The notes under the pieces: generated by a model
Told to the model about the DNA's origin: nothing
What the model saw: only the letters and a program-made list of their open reading frames with translations
Databases searched by the model: none
Program-made: the position numbers and the translations under genes
Assembly (NCBI GenBank): GCA_003445795.1
Contig: DMCN01000040.1
Location: 50,711 to 77,750 of the forward strand
DNA from: Gallionellaceae bacterium
GTDB taxonomy: Bacteria > Pseudomonadota > Gammaproteobacteria > Burkholderiales > Gallionellaceae
DNA length: 27,040 bases
Direction: 5' to 3'
Shown: piece by piece, positions 16,074 to 24,205 of the stretch
Layout: every line of letters begins with the position of its first letter
How positions within the stretch are numbered: position 1 is the stretch's first letter

Positions 16074-16822
16074 CAGCCCCTCCTTGCGTTGACCCATATC
16101 TCGGAGCCCAGTTCGGGCAACAACTTCACTAACTTATCGAAACCGTCCAGCATATCTGGCGTCATGAATCCGTCATCCATCAACCGCTGCATTTGCATGT
16201 GCGTGAAGGGCTTAATAAAAATGCTGCCATGCTCGGCAATAGTGAAACCGCCAGCCTTTAGTTCGTCCTGAAGACTATCCATATCGTAGATCATGCCGCG
16301 TTGCTGCATTGTGAGTTGCATCTCCGATTGAACCCCTGTATCGGAAATCAGGCCCATTGAAACTGCAAGCAGACGATGCAGCGATCTTGCATTGGGAACG
16401 TTGACATGCAGCAGGGTATCGGGGTTACACAAGTGACGGACGGATGCCAACACCCCCGCTGGATCACTCACTTCGTGCAGTACGCAACTAAGCACGATCA
16501 TATCGTAGTCAGCCTGCTGGCATACGTAGTCCTCGACAAAACTCTGCACAATATTGACTCGCCCGCGCCCCTCAGCCAGTTTGCATGCATGGGTAAAAAA
16601 CTCGTCAGCGGGTTCAATTACCGTGACATCGACATCTTCTCCAAGATCAATAAAAAGTGGCAAGTCGCCACAGCCGATTTCCAGCAGCGTCCTCGGATTT
16701 GCACGTGCGACTTCCCGCAACACGAGCGCGCGTCGATATTTGGCCTGAACCGGCTCGAATGGCAACGCAGAATATTGCGCCGAGTAGTCTTTCATGTCAC
16801 GTGCTGTCATGGGTGAACTCAT
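16073..16822 (-). CDS. Class I SAM-dependent methyltransferase
   Basis: A 249-residue methyltransferase with motif I TLLEIGCGDLPLFIDLG, acidic position VTVIEPADEF, and the post-II block DYDMIVLSCVLHEVSDPAGV, then LLHVNVPNARSLHRLLAV. The end carries a long helical extension. The segment layout resembles the forward methyltransferase at 13122-13871 (for example NVPNARSLHRLLAVSMGL versus VVPNKNSVHRQLAVMMGL), so an old duplication is plausible. It overlaps its neighbours by four bases (ATGA, with the acyltransferase) and one base (TGATG, with the oxidoreductase), a tight operon. The likely substrate is a sugar or glycan precursor; nothing in the sequence fixes it. Confidence 0.88.
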   Translation of the reverse strand: MSSPMTARDMKDYSAQYSALPFEPVQAKYRRALVLREVARANPRTLLEIGCGDLPLFIDLGEDVDVTVIEPADEFFTHACKLAEGRGRVNIVQSFVEDYVCQQADYDMIVLSCVLHEVSDPAGVLASVRHLCNPDTLLHVNVPNARSLHRLLAVSMGLISDTGVQSEMQLTMQQRGMIYDMDSLQDELKAGGFTIAEHGSIFIKPFTHMQMQRLMDDGFMTPDMLDGFDKLVKLLPELGSEIWVNARRG

Positions 16823-17742
16823 AAAGATTTGCTCATACGAACCTTAAGGGATTCGACGAACCCGAGGCCTCGTTTAAACTGAATCAGACCATAATTCGGT
16901 TCACTGTCTTTTGTTGAAATGCCTATGTCAAGCAGGCTCAAACCCGCCGCCTGACAATAGGAATAGATTGCATCTGCAACAGCCACCACCGGACTCAATG
17001 ACGCGTAACCTGGCCTGTCCCCCCAGTAAAATACATACATCACAGAGGAACTAAGCCGGAGACAGAGAGCCGCCGCCGCCAGAGCCTCGCCATCACGACA
17101 ACCAAACAAGACCATGTTATCGGGAAATGCGTCGGCCATTGTGCGCAACTGCAACAAGGTCATAGACATAGAAAGTCCTTTACTGGCGCGATTGGAAGCC
17201 AAGGTCTCATAAACAATGGACAGAGCTGACAGCGGCAATTGTTCTGCGGTCAGACCTTCTCGTCGGCACTTGTTCAATCGCTTCTGGTTGCCGTAGGTCA
17301 TGCGTTCCGGGAGGCTGAGTGAATTTACTGCCAGACTATGATTCAGATCGCAATGAGTCATTCTATAGCCACGTGTGTTGAGCAAATAGAACTGATTTGA
17401 AAAGGCCACCTGATCATGAGCCATCGGGGCAGGCAGTATCTCCAGATTATGGGCGCCTTGGTCTCTGAGGGATGATTCCACTTCATCATAGAAGGCGAAT
17501 AAATCCTCTATATGCAAATTACTCTGGAATGCGAAGCCCGCGAAGGTGCCACGTGCTGGGCTGCGCCAAAGACCATTGCCAACGTCAGTAAAATGAATAG
17601 AGGCAACTACACGCGAGGCCTCTGCCCATTCAAAATAACTTCCCTGCCCGGCTGAGTGCAAATTAAAGAATTCCGCCTGTTGGAATAAACTCCCAAGTCC
17701 CATTCCAACGAAAGAATTATCAAGGCAACGGTATTCAGGCAT
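16819..17742 (-). CDS. FemAB/GNAT-like acyltransferase
   Basis: About 307 residues with the double-GNAT look of the FemAB/Acetyltransf_6 group. Its central block is YGNQKRLNKCRREGLTAEQL. The C-terminal N-acetyltransferase part contains VLFGCRDGEALAAAALCLRL, VMYVFYWGDRPGYASLSPVV and LLDIGISTKDSEPNYGLIQF. Such proteins transfer acyl or aminoacyl groups to amino sugars or peptides and are common in amino-sugar glycan loci. The start is the ATG at 17742, six bases after GGGGA; the longer frame begins with a TTG and has no ribosome site. It follows the small TPR/GT41 gene by 39 bases. It is a candidate N-acyltransferase for the 3- or 4-amino sugars made by the locus. Confidence 0.78.
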   Translation of the reverse strand: MPEYRCLDNSFVGMGLGSLFQQAEFFNLHSAGQGSYFEWAEASRVVASIHFTDVGNGLWRSPARGTFAGFAFQSNLHIEDLFAFYDEVESSLRDQGAHNLEILPAPMAHDQVAFSNQFYLLNTRGYRMTHCDLNHSLAVNSLSLPERMTYGNQKRLNKCRREGLTAEQLPLSALSIVYETLASNRASKGLSMSMTLLQLRTMADAFPDNMVLFGCRDGEALAAAALCLRLSSSVMYVFYWGDRPGYASLSPVVAVADAIYSYCQAAGLSLLDIGISTKDSEPNYGLIQFKRGLGFVESLKVRMSKSL

Positions 17743-17781
17743 ACGAAGTCCCCAAAAAACCATACACAAGCATCTTAAAGA

Positions 17782-19206
17782 CTACCTGCTTTCAATCCAA
17801 TCATGCCAAGCCGAACGGCATGCAGCCTCAAAATTTCGTGCAAAGCGATCCGGGTTTAGCCATGTTGAGTTGGTTTTGACATACTCACGCAGCATCGGAC
17901 GAATTTCGGCAAGTCTTCCAGGGTTTATTGAATGCTCGATTGCACCCTGTACATATCCAGCCTGTTCAAAAGCAACAAAATCATCGAGCCCACAGTCCTT
18001 CATCATGCTTGCGGTCCCTCTTGCATGGGGGATTTTTCCAGCGATTGTCATAGTGGGGATACCCTGCCACACAGCATTTAATGCAGTAGTTCCAGCCCCG
18101 TAACTGTAAGTATTCAAACACAGGTCAACCCATGAAAATCGACTCATCATGACATCAAATGTCTCCTCTTCCATCAGCATAACTCGATCAGAAGCTATTC
18201 CATATTTGTCAAAAATCGGATTGAGCCGATTCTGAAACCGCGCGGAAGTCGCCCCCCTGCATTTGATTAACAAACGAGAATTGGGCGAGCCATTCAGAAT
18301 TTGTGCCCACGAATCAAGAACCACATTATTTATCTTGAACAATGCAGTAAATGAGGCAAAAGTAAAAACACCTTCACTTACGTACGGAGGCGGGGTTAAG
18401 GGATATTCATCGGACAACTTGTAGCAAAGCGTAGCATTCCCCGGAATTTCAATAATCTTCTCCTTAAACATCTCATCGTAGTCTGGAGTAAGAATTGAAC
18501 GATCCATGAAATAGTGCCTTACTGTTTCCAGCCCACAACTCAAGGGCGTATTCCACCAACCCGCCTGAACCGGTGCGGGCTGCATTGCGAATATCTCATA
18601 AGGAAAGTCCTCCCGCAAAATACCATTCAGATCAAAAAGAATATCAATTTCTCTTGCCTGAATTTCTTTGCAAACACCCTGCGCATCCAAATTCAGCAAT
18701 ACAACGTGCTCCTCACAAACTTCATCTAGCAGGGGATGTCCCTCTTGATTCAAGCTGAAAAAAAATGCTCTTACTTTCGAACGATCAAGTGCGCGAAGCA
18801 ATGGAACAATGCTGAATTCAACCGGCTTCAGGTTGGAATAGGTGCACAACAATCCGACCTTCAACACCCTATCTCTTTGCATGTCATGCCGCCCATGTTC
18901 TATATGGGGCCGATTTGGAAAGCGTATCTTGAATGATGAATGTAAATTACCTACCGCATGTTGAACCGCAAGCTTATCTTCCACGCCCATTGATATCACG
19001 CATCTCAAATATGCCATCTGCAAAACATGATCAGCATCTCGAGCCAGATATTTCTCAAGCAGCGGGATGGCAGCTTCAGCTTCACCCCAATCCCAAAGCG
19101 TATTTGCGATCCCGAGAACGACAGCAGTTTCTGGCAGATTCGAACGATTTGCTAGTAAATGTATGCTTTCCCCTTGTTCATAAGCCCGCACCCAATCTGA
19201 AGACAT
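17782..19206 (-). CDS. Short TPR/GT41 (OGT-like) glycosyltransferase, divergent
   Basis: 474 residues with only a couple of helical repeat units at the N-terminus (about 1-90). A GT41-like region starts near residue 113: RVLKVGLLCTYSN, then FDLNGILREDFPYEIFAMQP, APVQAGWWNTPLSCGLETVR, the lysine block FASFTALFKINNVVLDSW and LNTYSYGAGTTALNAVWQG. Both histidine positions conserved in canonical bacterial GT41 proteins are replaced (TYSNLKPVEF and DLNGILREDF). The likely role is protein O-glycosylation with a changed catalytic mechanism or a scaffold role. The gene is in the AT-rich cassette and is not a close copy of the 680-residue protein. The ATG at 19206 has AAAGGA seven bases upstream. Confidence 0.82.
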   Translation of the reverse strand: MSSDWVRAYEQGESIHLLANRSNLPETAVVLGIANTLWDWGEAEAAIPLLEKYLARDADHVLQMAYLRCVISMGVEDKLAVQHAVGNLHSSFKIRFPNRPHIEHGRHDMQRDRVLKVGLLCTYSNLKPVEFSIVPLLRALDRSKVRAFFFSLNQEGHPLLDEVCEEHVVLLNLDAQGVCKEIQAREIDILFDLNGILREDFPYEIFAMQPAPVQAGWWNTPLSCGLETVRHYFMDRSILTPDYDEMFKEKIIEIPGNATLCYKLSDEYPLTPPPYVSEGVFTFASFTALFKINNVVLDSWAQILNGSPNSRLLIKCRGATSARFQNRLNPIFDKYGIASDRVMLMEEETFDVMMSRFSWVDLCLNTYSYGAGTTALNAVWQGIPTMTIAGKIPHARGTASMMKDCGLDDFVAFEQAGYVQGAIEHSINPGRLAEIRPMLREYVKTNSTWLNPDRFARNFEAACRSAWHDWIESR

Positions 19207-19316
19207 TTCTGCGTCCTTTATTCCTTGTAAACTTCCTGATTGTTAAAGCCAATGACGAGTCAATAATTTTCAACGCGACTTGCTTATACCCTGCATGCTT
19301 CGATGTGCATGACCAG

Positions 19317-19424
19317 CTAGAAACGCATCTTTGTACTGGAAGTACCCAGCTTCTCCGCCGGGTTGCCCTTGTACACGCCCCAGGCCTCGGTATCCTTCAG
19401 ACCGAAAATATCGACTTCGCGCAT
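19317..19424 (-). pseudogene. 35-codon ORF, possible hexapeptide acyltransferase remnant
   Basis: An ATG at 19424 lies five bases after a strong AGGAGG site, 13 bases past the stop of the methyltransferase gene; the frame ends at TAG 19319-19317. The 35-residue product contains DTEAWGVYKGNPAEKLG, which resembles the C-terminal tail of left-handed beta-helix (hexapeptide) acyltransferases, where W-G-x-Y-x-G-x-P-A-K is common. No hexapeptide repeats precede it, so the body of such a protein is missing. An in-frame TAG lies just upstream. It lies exactly where GC-rich sequence gives way to the AT-rich cassette. I read it as an internally deleted or truncated gene; a genuine tiny protein is the alternative. 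Confidence 0.4.
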
Positions 19425-19437
19425 CTTCCCCTCCTAT

Positions 19438-20538
19438 TCACGAATGGCTGCGAAATTTCACGAACAGTGCCTTGCCGCATTCGAACGAACGCTCGATGTC
19501 GGCGGCCCGTTCCTGCAACAAGGCATCGCCGACGCGGCGCGGGCCGTCGCCGTGCACCCACAGATAATCGTCGAGGATGAGCCAGCCGTTCCTGTCCAGC
19601 AGCGGCAGCCAAGACTCGCAATCGAGTTTGACCTGCGCGTAGTCGTGGTTACCGTCGATGTGCATCACCGCGATGCGGCCCTGATATTCGGTGCGGCCGA
19701 AGGTCGGGCTCTCCACCGCCTTGTCGCGCTTGTAGATCTCGCAGCCGCGCACCGACTCCTGTTGCAGGCAATTGAAACTGCCGTAACCGATGGGATAGGT
19801 GTTGACGGCAAAATCCTGCGGCGGCACGTCCCAGCGCCATTCGTTCACCAGCCCGACCCGCACCGTCTCGGGCGAATCGTGTTGCGTGGCGGCGGCGGCC
19901 TGCCACGGGTCGATGGCGAGCACGTTGCCGATGCGGTAGCGCCGCGACAGCAGCGCCAGCACCGAAGCCGACTTGCCCACCAGCGAACCGACCTCGACCA
20001 CGTCGCCTTTGGGCGCGCTGCCGAAGATGGCCATCATCGCCGCGATCTTCTGCTCGTTCGATTCGCCGTAGATGTTCACCGACATGCGGAACACCGCCGC
20101 GATCTCGATATCGCTGAGGTCGCACCTGCCGCCCGCGCACTGGTCGATGAAACCCCGCCAGGACGCCACCTTCGCCATCAGGCGGTCGAAGCGTTCGATC
20201 TCTCGCTTGATCGGCGAGCTGCCGATCAGCCGCAGCGGCAATCCCTTTTCGGCGATGAAGCGCTCCAGCCATGAATAGGCGGCGGCCACCGGCGCGTACA
20301 CGCGGGTGATGTTGTGCTGTTGCACCAGCGCCATGAAGCGCGCGGGGAACTCGGGGTCGTCCACATAGGGCAGCACGGTCAGCGTGCCCACTGCGGCGGC
20401 CAGGTCCGCATCCCAGACCGAGGATGCCGCGACCACGCGCTCGTCGCGCTCGCGCGACACTTCAAGATATTCGCGCCCGTCCGGATGCGCGGCGGGAAAC
20501 ACCAGCGTCGCCGGTTCGATCACTGCGGATGCGTTCAT
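19438..20538 (-). CDS. Methyltransferase with N-terminal pre-ATP-grasp-like domain
   Basis: 366 residues in two parts. About 1-130 looks like a Rossmann-type pre-ATP-grasp domain (LVFPAAHPDGREYLEVSRER, then VQQHNITRVYAPVAAAYSWL and LRLIGSSPIKREIERFDRLM), with no ATP-grasp domain after it. The C-terminal part is a class I methyltransferase of the Methyltransf_24 type: VVEVGSLVGKSASVLALLSR, NVLAIDPWQ, and the metal/substrate block AVMHIDGNHDYAQVKLDCES with WLILDDYLW. The start overlaps the stop of the fusion gene by four bases (ATGA) and has GGGGAGG upstream. It may methylate the sugar made by the adjacent aminotransferase. The N-terminal domain assignment is by pattern only. Confidence 0.8.
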   Translation of the reverse strand: MNASAVIEPATLVFPAAHPDGREYLEVSRERDERVVAASSVWDADLAAAVGTLTVLPYVDDPEFPARFMALVQQHNITRVYAPVAAAYSWLERFIAEKGLPLRLIGSSPIKREIERFDRLMAKVASWRGFIDQCAGGRCDLSDIEIAAVFRMSVNIYGESNEQKIAAMMAIFGSAPKGDVVEVGSLVGKSASVLALLSRRYRIGNVLAIDPWQAAAATQHDSPETVRVGLVNEWRWDVPPQDFAVNTYPIGYGSFNCLQQESVRGCEIYKRDKAVESPTFGRTEYQGRIAVMHIDGNHDYAQVKLDCESWLPLLDRNGWLILDDYLWVHGDGPRRVGDALLQERAADIERSFECGKALFVKFRSHS

Positions 20539-23500
20539 TTATCCTCCCCGCGCAGCGCGCGATGCAGACATTCCACGACCACATCCTGCGTCTCCTCGTC
20601 CAGATCGGGATACATCGGCAAACACAGCACGCGCTGCGAGATATCCGTCGCCACCGGCAGATTGCCCGGCACCGACGAGGACAGGCCGCGATACACCGGG
20701 AACTCGCTGATCAGCGGATAGAAATAGCGCCGCGCATAGACGCCGCACTCGCGCATACGCCGGTACAGCTCGTCGCGCGAGATCGGGAAGTCGTCCTCGA
20801 TGAAGATGGGGAAGTAGGCGTAGTTGTAGCGGATGTCGTCCGGGATGGCGTGCATGCGGATGCCGCGCACCTCCTTGAGGATGGCGCGATAGCGCGCATC
20901 CACCTTCTTGCGCCGCTCCAGTGCATCGTCGATATATTTGAGTTGCAGCAGGCCGAACGCGGCCTGCACCTCGTTCATCTTGCCGTTGATGCCGGGGCCG
21001 ATCACCGTGACCTCGTCGGCGAAACCGAAGTTCTTCAGGTAGTCGATGCGGTGCTTGGTCTTGGCATCGCGGCAGATGATGGCACCGCCCTCGAAGGTGT
21101 TGAACACCTTGGTGGCGTGGAAACTGAGGATGGACATGTCGCCGTATTCCAGCACCGAACGATTGCCGTCCAGCCGCATGCCGAAGGTGTGCGCCGCGTC
21201 ATAGATCACCTTGAGACCGTAGGTGTCGGCGATGCGCTCGATCTCGTCCACCGCGCAGGGCACACCGTACACATGCACCGGCAGGATGCCCGTGGTATGC
21301 GGCGTGATCGCCGCCTCGATCTTCTTCGGGTCCAGATTGAGCGTCACCGGATCGATGTCGACGAACACCGGCCTGATGCCGTTCCAGTCCAGCGCGTGGC
21401 TGCTCGCCACAAAACTATAAGGTGTGGTGATCACCTCGCCGGTCACGCGCAAGGCCTGCAATGCCGTGACCAGCGCCAGGGTCGCGTTGGCGAACAGCGA
21501 GATGTGCTCGACGCCGAGATACTTCGCCAGTTCCTGTTCCAGCTCCTGATGGTAGGGGCCGTTGTTGGTGAGTTGTTTGCTGTCCCATATCTTCTGCAGG
21601 TAGGGAATGAATTCTTCCAGTGGCGGCAACAGCGGCTGCGTGACGAAGATCGGTGACGATTTGTTCGGCTGTTTCATTGCTACGCCTCCTTCATCGCTGT
21701 GCCCGCTCTTTTCCTGCACACCCGCCTCGAAGGCCTGCGCTGCGCCGTCCGCACACCAGCGCCGCCACATGACGCGCAGCGCCTGCGCCAGCGATGCGGC
21801 AAGCAGCTCCGGCTGCGACATCGGCGAATCGGAGACGCGCTGGCGCAATCCCTCGCGCAAGACGGACAAGGCGGCAAGATCGCCCGCCAACGCACGTCCT
21901 TTGCTGACGAATTCTTCTGCGTCATGGGCAACAAGCTCGTCGAGCCCGACATTGCCGAGGATGGATGCGCCCGAACGCGCGGCCGGCGTGTCGCCCGCCA
22001 GCGTCAGGGTGGGCACGCCCATCCACAGGGCATGCAGCGTGGTGGTGCCGCCGCTGTAGGGGAAAGTATCCAAACTGATGTCCACCTGCTGATGCAGCGC
22101 CAGATAGTCCGCCATGCTGCAACGCTGTTTGAAGATCAGCCGCTCGCGTGCGATGCCCTGCTCCGCGAACCACTTGCCCAATTTCTCTTCGCCCCCGTCC
22201 TGCGGCATGCCGGCCAGCAGCATCTTCGAGTCCGGCGTGGCCTGGAGCAGGCGCGCCCACAGCGCGATCACTTCCGGGTTCAGCTTGCTCAGACGGTTGA
22301 AACTGCCGAAAGTCACATAACCGTTCTTCAGCGCGGGCAGCTCGCCGGCAGCGGGCGCGTCCTTGCTCGGCAGAAACGGCACCGAGGCGGGCAGATGCAC
22401 GATCTTTTCGGTGAACTGCTGTTCCATCGCCCCGCTCGGCACCAGGCCGCGGTCGGTGAGGTAATAGTCCATGGCGCGCAGGCCGGTGGTGCAGGGATAG
22501 CCGATCCAGCTCGCCTGCACCGGCGCTGGTTTTCTGGCAAAGGTCAGCAGGCGGTTGCGCGCGGTATGACCGGACAGGTCGATCAGGATGTCGATACCGT
22601 CGGTGCGGATCTGCTCGGCCAGTTCGGCATCGCTCAGCGCGACCACAGACTGCCAGTGCGCAAAGTGGCCGCGCAGGCGCTTGCTGGTGTCGTCGTCGAT
22701 GATGTGATTGGAGTAGGCATACAGTTCCAGTTGCGGATGCCCGTCAAGACCCGACAATATCGGCTCGATATAGGTCGCCACCACGTGGCTGCGCAGGTCG
22801 CCGGAAACGAAACCGACGCGCAGCTTGCGCTCCGCCTCGCGGGAATTGCTGAATTCCGGCACGGTTGCGCGGAACGGTGCCTCATAGCGCTCGCCGAAAC
22901 GGCAATGTTCCTCAAACAATTCATCCGCCGCCACGCCGGAACTCTGCGCCAGACAGAACAGCAGATTGCTGAAGGCGACCGCATTGTCGGGCTGCTTGTC
23001 GAGCACGCGGCGGAAACTGGCCACCGCTTCCTGCAAACGACCCTGTTCGTGCAGGATGCCGCCGAGGTTGGCATGCGTCTCCGCCAGATCGGGGCGCAGT
23101 GACATCGCGCGCAGACAGCTCACTTCGGCCTCATCCAGCCGGCCCAGTGCCTTGAGCGTGAGCGCCAGATTGCCGTTGGCTGCATAGCCTTCAGGATCAA
23201 GCTTCAGCGCCCTGCGGCATACATTCTCGGCCTCTTGCGCGCGGCCCATATCGTTCAGGATGCCGCCCAGATTGCCCAGCGCGTCGGCATAGTTGGGATT
23301 GAGCTTCAATGCCTGGCGGCAACTGGCTTCGGCCTCCTTGAAGCGGCCCAGCCGTTGCAGCGAAGCGGCCAGATTGCTGTGCGCCGTGGCGAAGCCGGGC
23401 TTGAGTTTCACCGCATGGCGGAAACTGGCCACCGCCTCGGCATGCCGCCCGAGATCGCTCAGGACGATGCCGAGATTGTTGTGCGCCTCGGCATCCTTGG

Positions 23501-24149
23501 GCGACAGTGCGGCCGCTTTCTGCATCGGCGACAGCGCTTCCTCGTTGCGTCCCATCTGGCTGAGCACCACGCCCAGCATCTTCCAGCCAGCCCAGTGCTG
23601 CGGATAACGCAGCATCAGCGATTGTGCCTGCTCCGCGGCCGCGGCATAGCGTCCCTTGTTGAAAGTGTCTTCCAGTAGTTTGAGTTCTTTGGCGTCGGGG
23701 ACTTTGCTGTTTTGCGGAGCCGGCTGCCTGCCTCCGCTTGGGGAAGTCGCCGGGCTCTGCGACCCGACTCCCAGCCTCGCTTTCAGCGCTTCCACCTGCT
23801 CGCCCTGCAACCCCTGCTGCTCGGCCAGCGCCAGCACCTGGCGCGCGGTGTCGGCCTGCCCGGTCTGCGCCAGGGCATCGATGTAACTCAGCCAGTATTG
23901 GCCCTGTGCCGGATCGGCATCGAGGGCGGTATTGAAATAGCCCAGCGCGGCATCCGTCTGTTGCGCCTGCATCGCCAGCAATCCCAGATTGTGGTTGGCC
24001 GGTGCGTGGCGCGGATCCAGTTGCAGGATCATGCGGTACAACTCGTCGGCCTTTTGCGTCTGGCCGGCCTGGTGTTGTGCGACGGCGAGACCGAAGGCCT
24101 CATCTATCGCCTGCGCGACATCCTGCTGCGGTGGAGTACTGGTCGTCAT
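20535..24149 (-). CDS. TPR/GT41 glycosyltransferase fused to VioA-like aminotransferase
   Basis: One uninterrupted frame of 1204 residues. Residues 1-110 and about 155-400 are TPR repeats separated by a Ser/Pro/Gln-rich linker. About 425-800 is a canonical GT41 region with both histidines (GDLRSHVVATYIEP, LIDLSGHTARNRLL), KPAPVQASWIGYPCTTGLRA and LDTFPYSGGTTTLHALW. Residues 825-1204 form a complete DegT-type aminotransferase (TNNGPYHQELEQELAKYLGV, ITTPYSFVASSHALDW, PLP lysine in SFHATKVFNTFEGGAI), most like the VioA group making 4-amino-4,6-dideoxyglucose. The second domain has its own ATG (21677) and strong ribosome site, so it may be made both fused and free. It starts 56 bases after the fliE stop on the same strand. 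Confidence 0.87.
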   Translation of the reverse strand: MTTSTPPQQDVAQAIDEAFGLAVAQHQAGQTQKADELYRMILQLDPRHAPANHNLGLLAMQAQQTDAALGYFNTALDADPAQGQYWLSYIDALAQTGQADTARQVLALAEQQGLQGEQVEALKARLGVGSQSPATSPSGGRQPAPQNSKVPDAKELKLLEDTFNKGRYAAAAEQAQSLMLRYPQHWAGWKMLGVVLSQMGRNEEALSPMQKAAALSPKDAEAHNNLGIVLSDLGRHAEAVASFRHAVKLKPGFATAHSNLAASLQRLGRFKEAEASCRQALKLNPNYADALGNLGGILNDMGRAQEAENVCRRALKLDPEGYAANGNLALTLKALGRLDEAEVSCLRAMSLRPDLAETHANLGGILHEQGRLQEAVASFRRVLDKQPDNAVAFSNLLFCLAQSSGVAADELFEEHCRFGERYEAPFRATVPEFSNSREAERKLRVGFVSGDLRSHVVATYIEPILSGLDGHPQLELYAYSNHIIDDDTSKRLRGHFAHWQSVVALSDAELAEQIRTDGIDILIDLSGHTARNRLLTFARKPAPVQASWIGYPCTTGLRAMDYYLTDRGLVPSGAMEQQFTEKIVHLPASVPFLPSKDAPAAGELPALKNGYVTFGSFNRLSKLNPEVIALWARLLQATPDSKMLLAGMPQDGGEEKLGKWFAEQGIARERLIFKQRCSMADYLALHQQVDISLDTFPYSGGTTTLHALWMGVPTLTLAGDTPAARSGASILGNVGLDELVAHDAEEFVSKGRALAGDLAALSVLREGLRQRVSDSPMSQPELLAASLAQALRVMWRRWCADGAAQAFEAGVQEKSGHSDEGGVAMKQPNKSSPIFVTQPLLPPLEEFIPYLQKIWDSKQLTNNGPYHQELEQELAKYLGVEHISLFANATLALVTALQALRVTGEVITTPYSFVASSHALDWNGIRPVFVDIDPVTLNLDPKKIEAAITPHTTGILPVHVYGVPCAVDEIERIADTYGLKVIYDAAHTFGMRLDGNRSVLEYGDMSILSFHATKVFNTFEGGAIICRDAKTKHRIDYLKNFGFADEVTVIGPGINGKMNEVQAAFGLLQLKYIDDALERRKKVDARYRAILKEVRGIRMHAIPDDIRYNYAYFPIFIEDDFPISRDELYRRMRECGVYARRYFYPLISEFPVYRGLSSSVPGNLPVATDISQRVLCLPMYPDLDEETQDVVVECLHRALRGEDK
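21675..21691 (-). promoter_or_regulatory. Ribosome-binding site and ATG inside the fusion gene
   Basis: On the reverse strand AAGGAGG (21691-21685) stands seven bases before ATG 21677, which is codon 825 of the fused frame and the natural first residue of the aminotransferase. Out of frame, a TGA overlaps the site (TGAAGGAGG), the arrangement expected if two separate genes once met here. Confidence 0.75.
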
Positions 24150-24205
24150 AGGGCCTTTTCCGAAAGCTGCGGAGCTTCACTCGCGCATGTTCAGTGGATC
24201 GTCGC

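Noticed and set aside
20424..21656. Forward open frame antisense to the aminotransferase domain (410 codons), plus another at 21699-23102
   Set aside because: Both mirror the reverse fusion gene codon for codon and have His/Arg/Asp/Val-rich shadow composition with no ribosome site.
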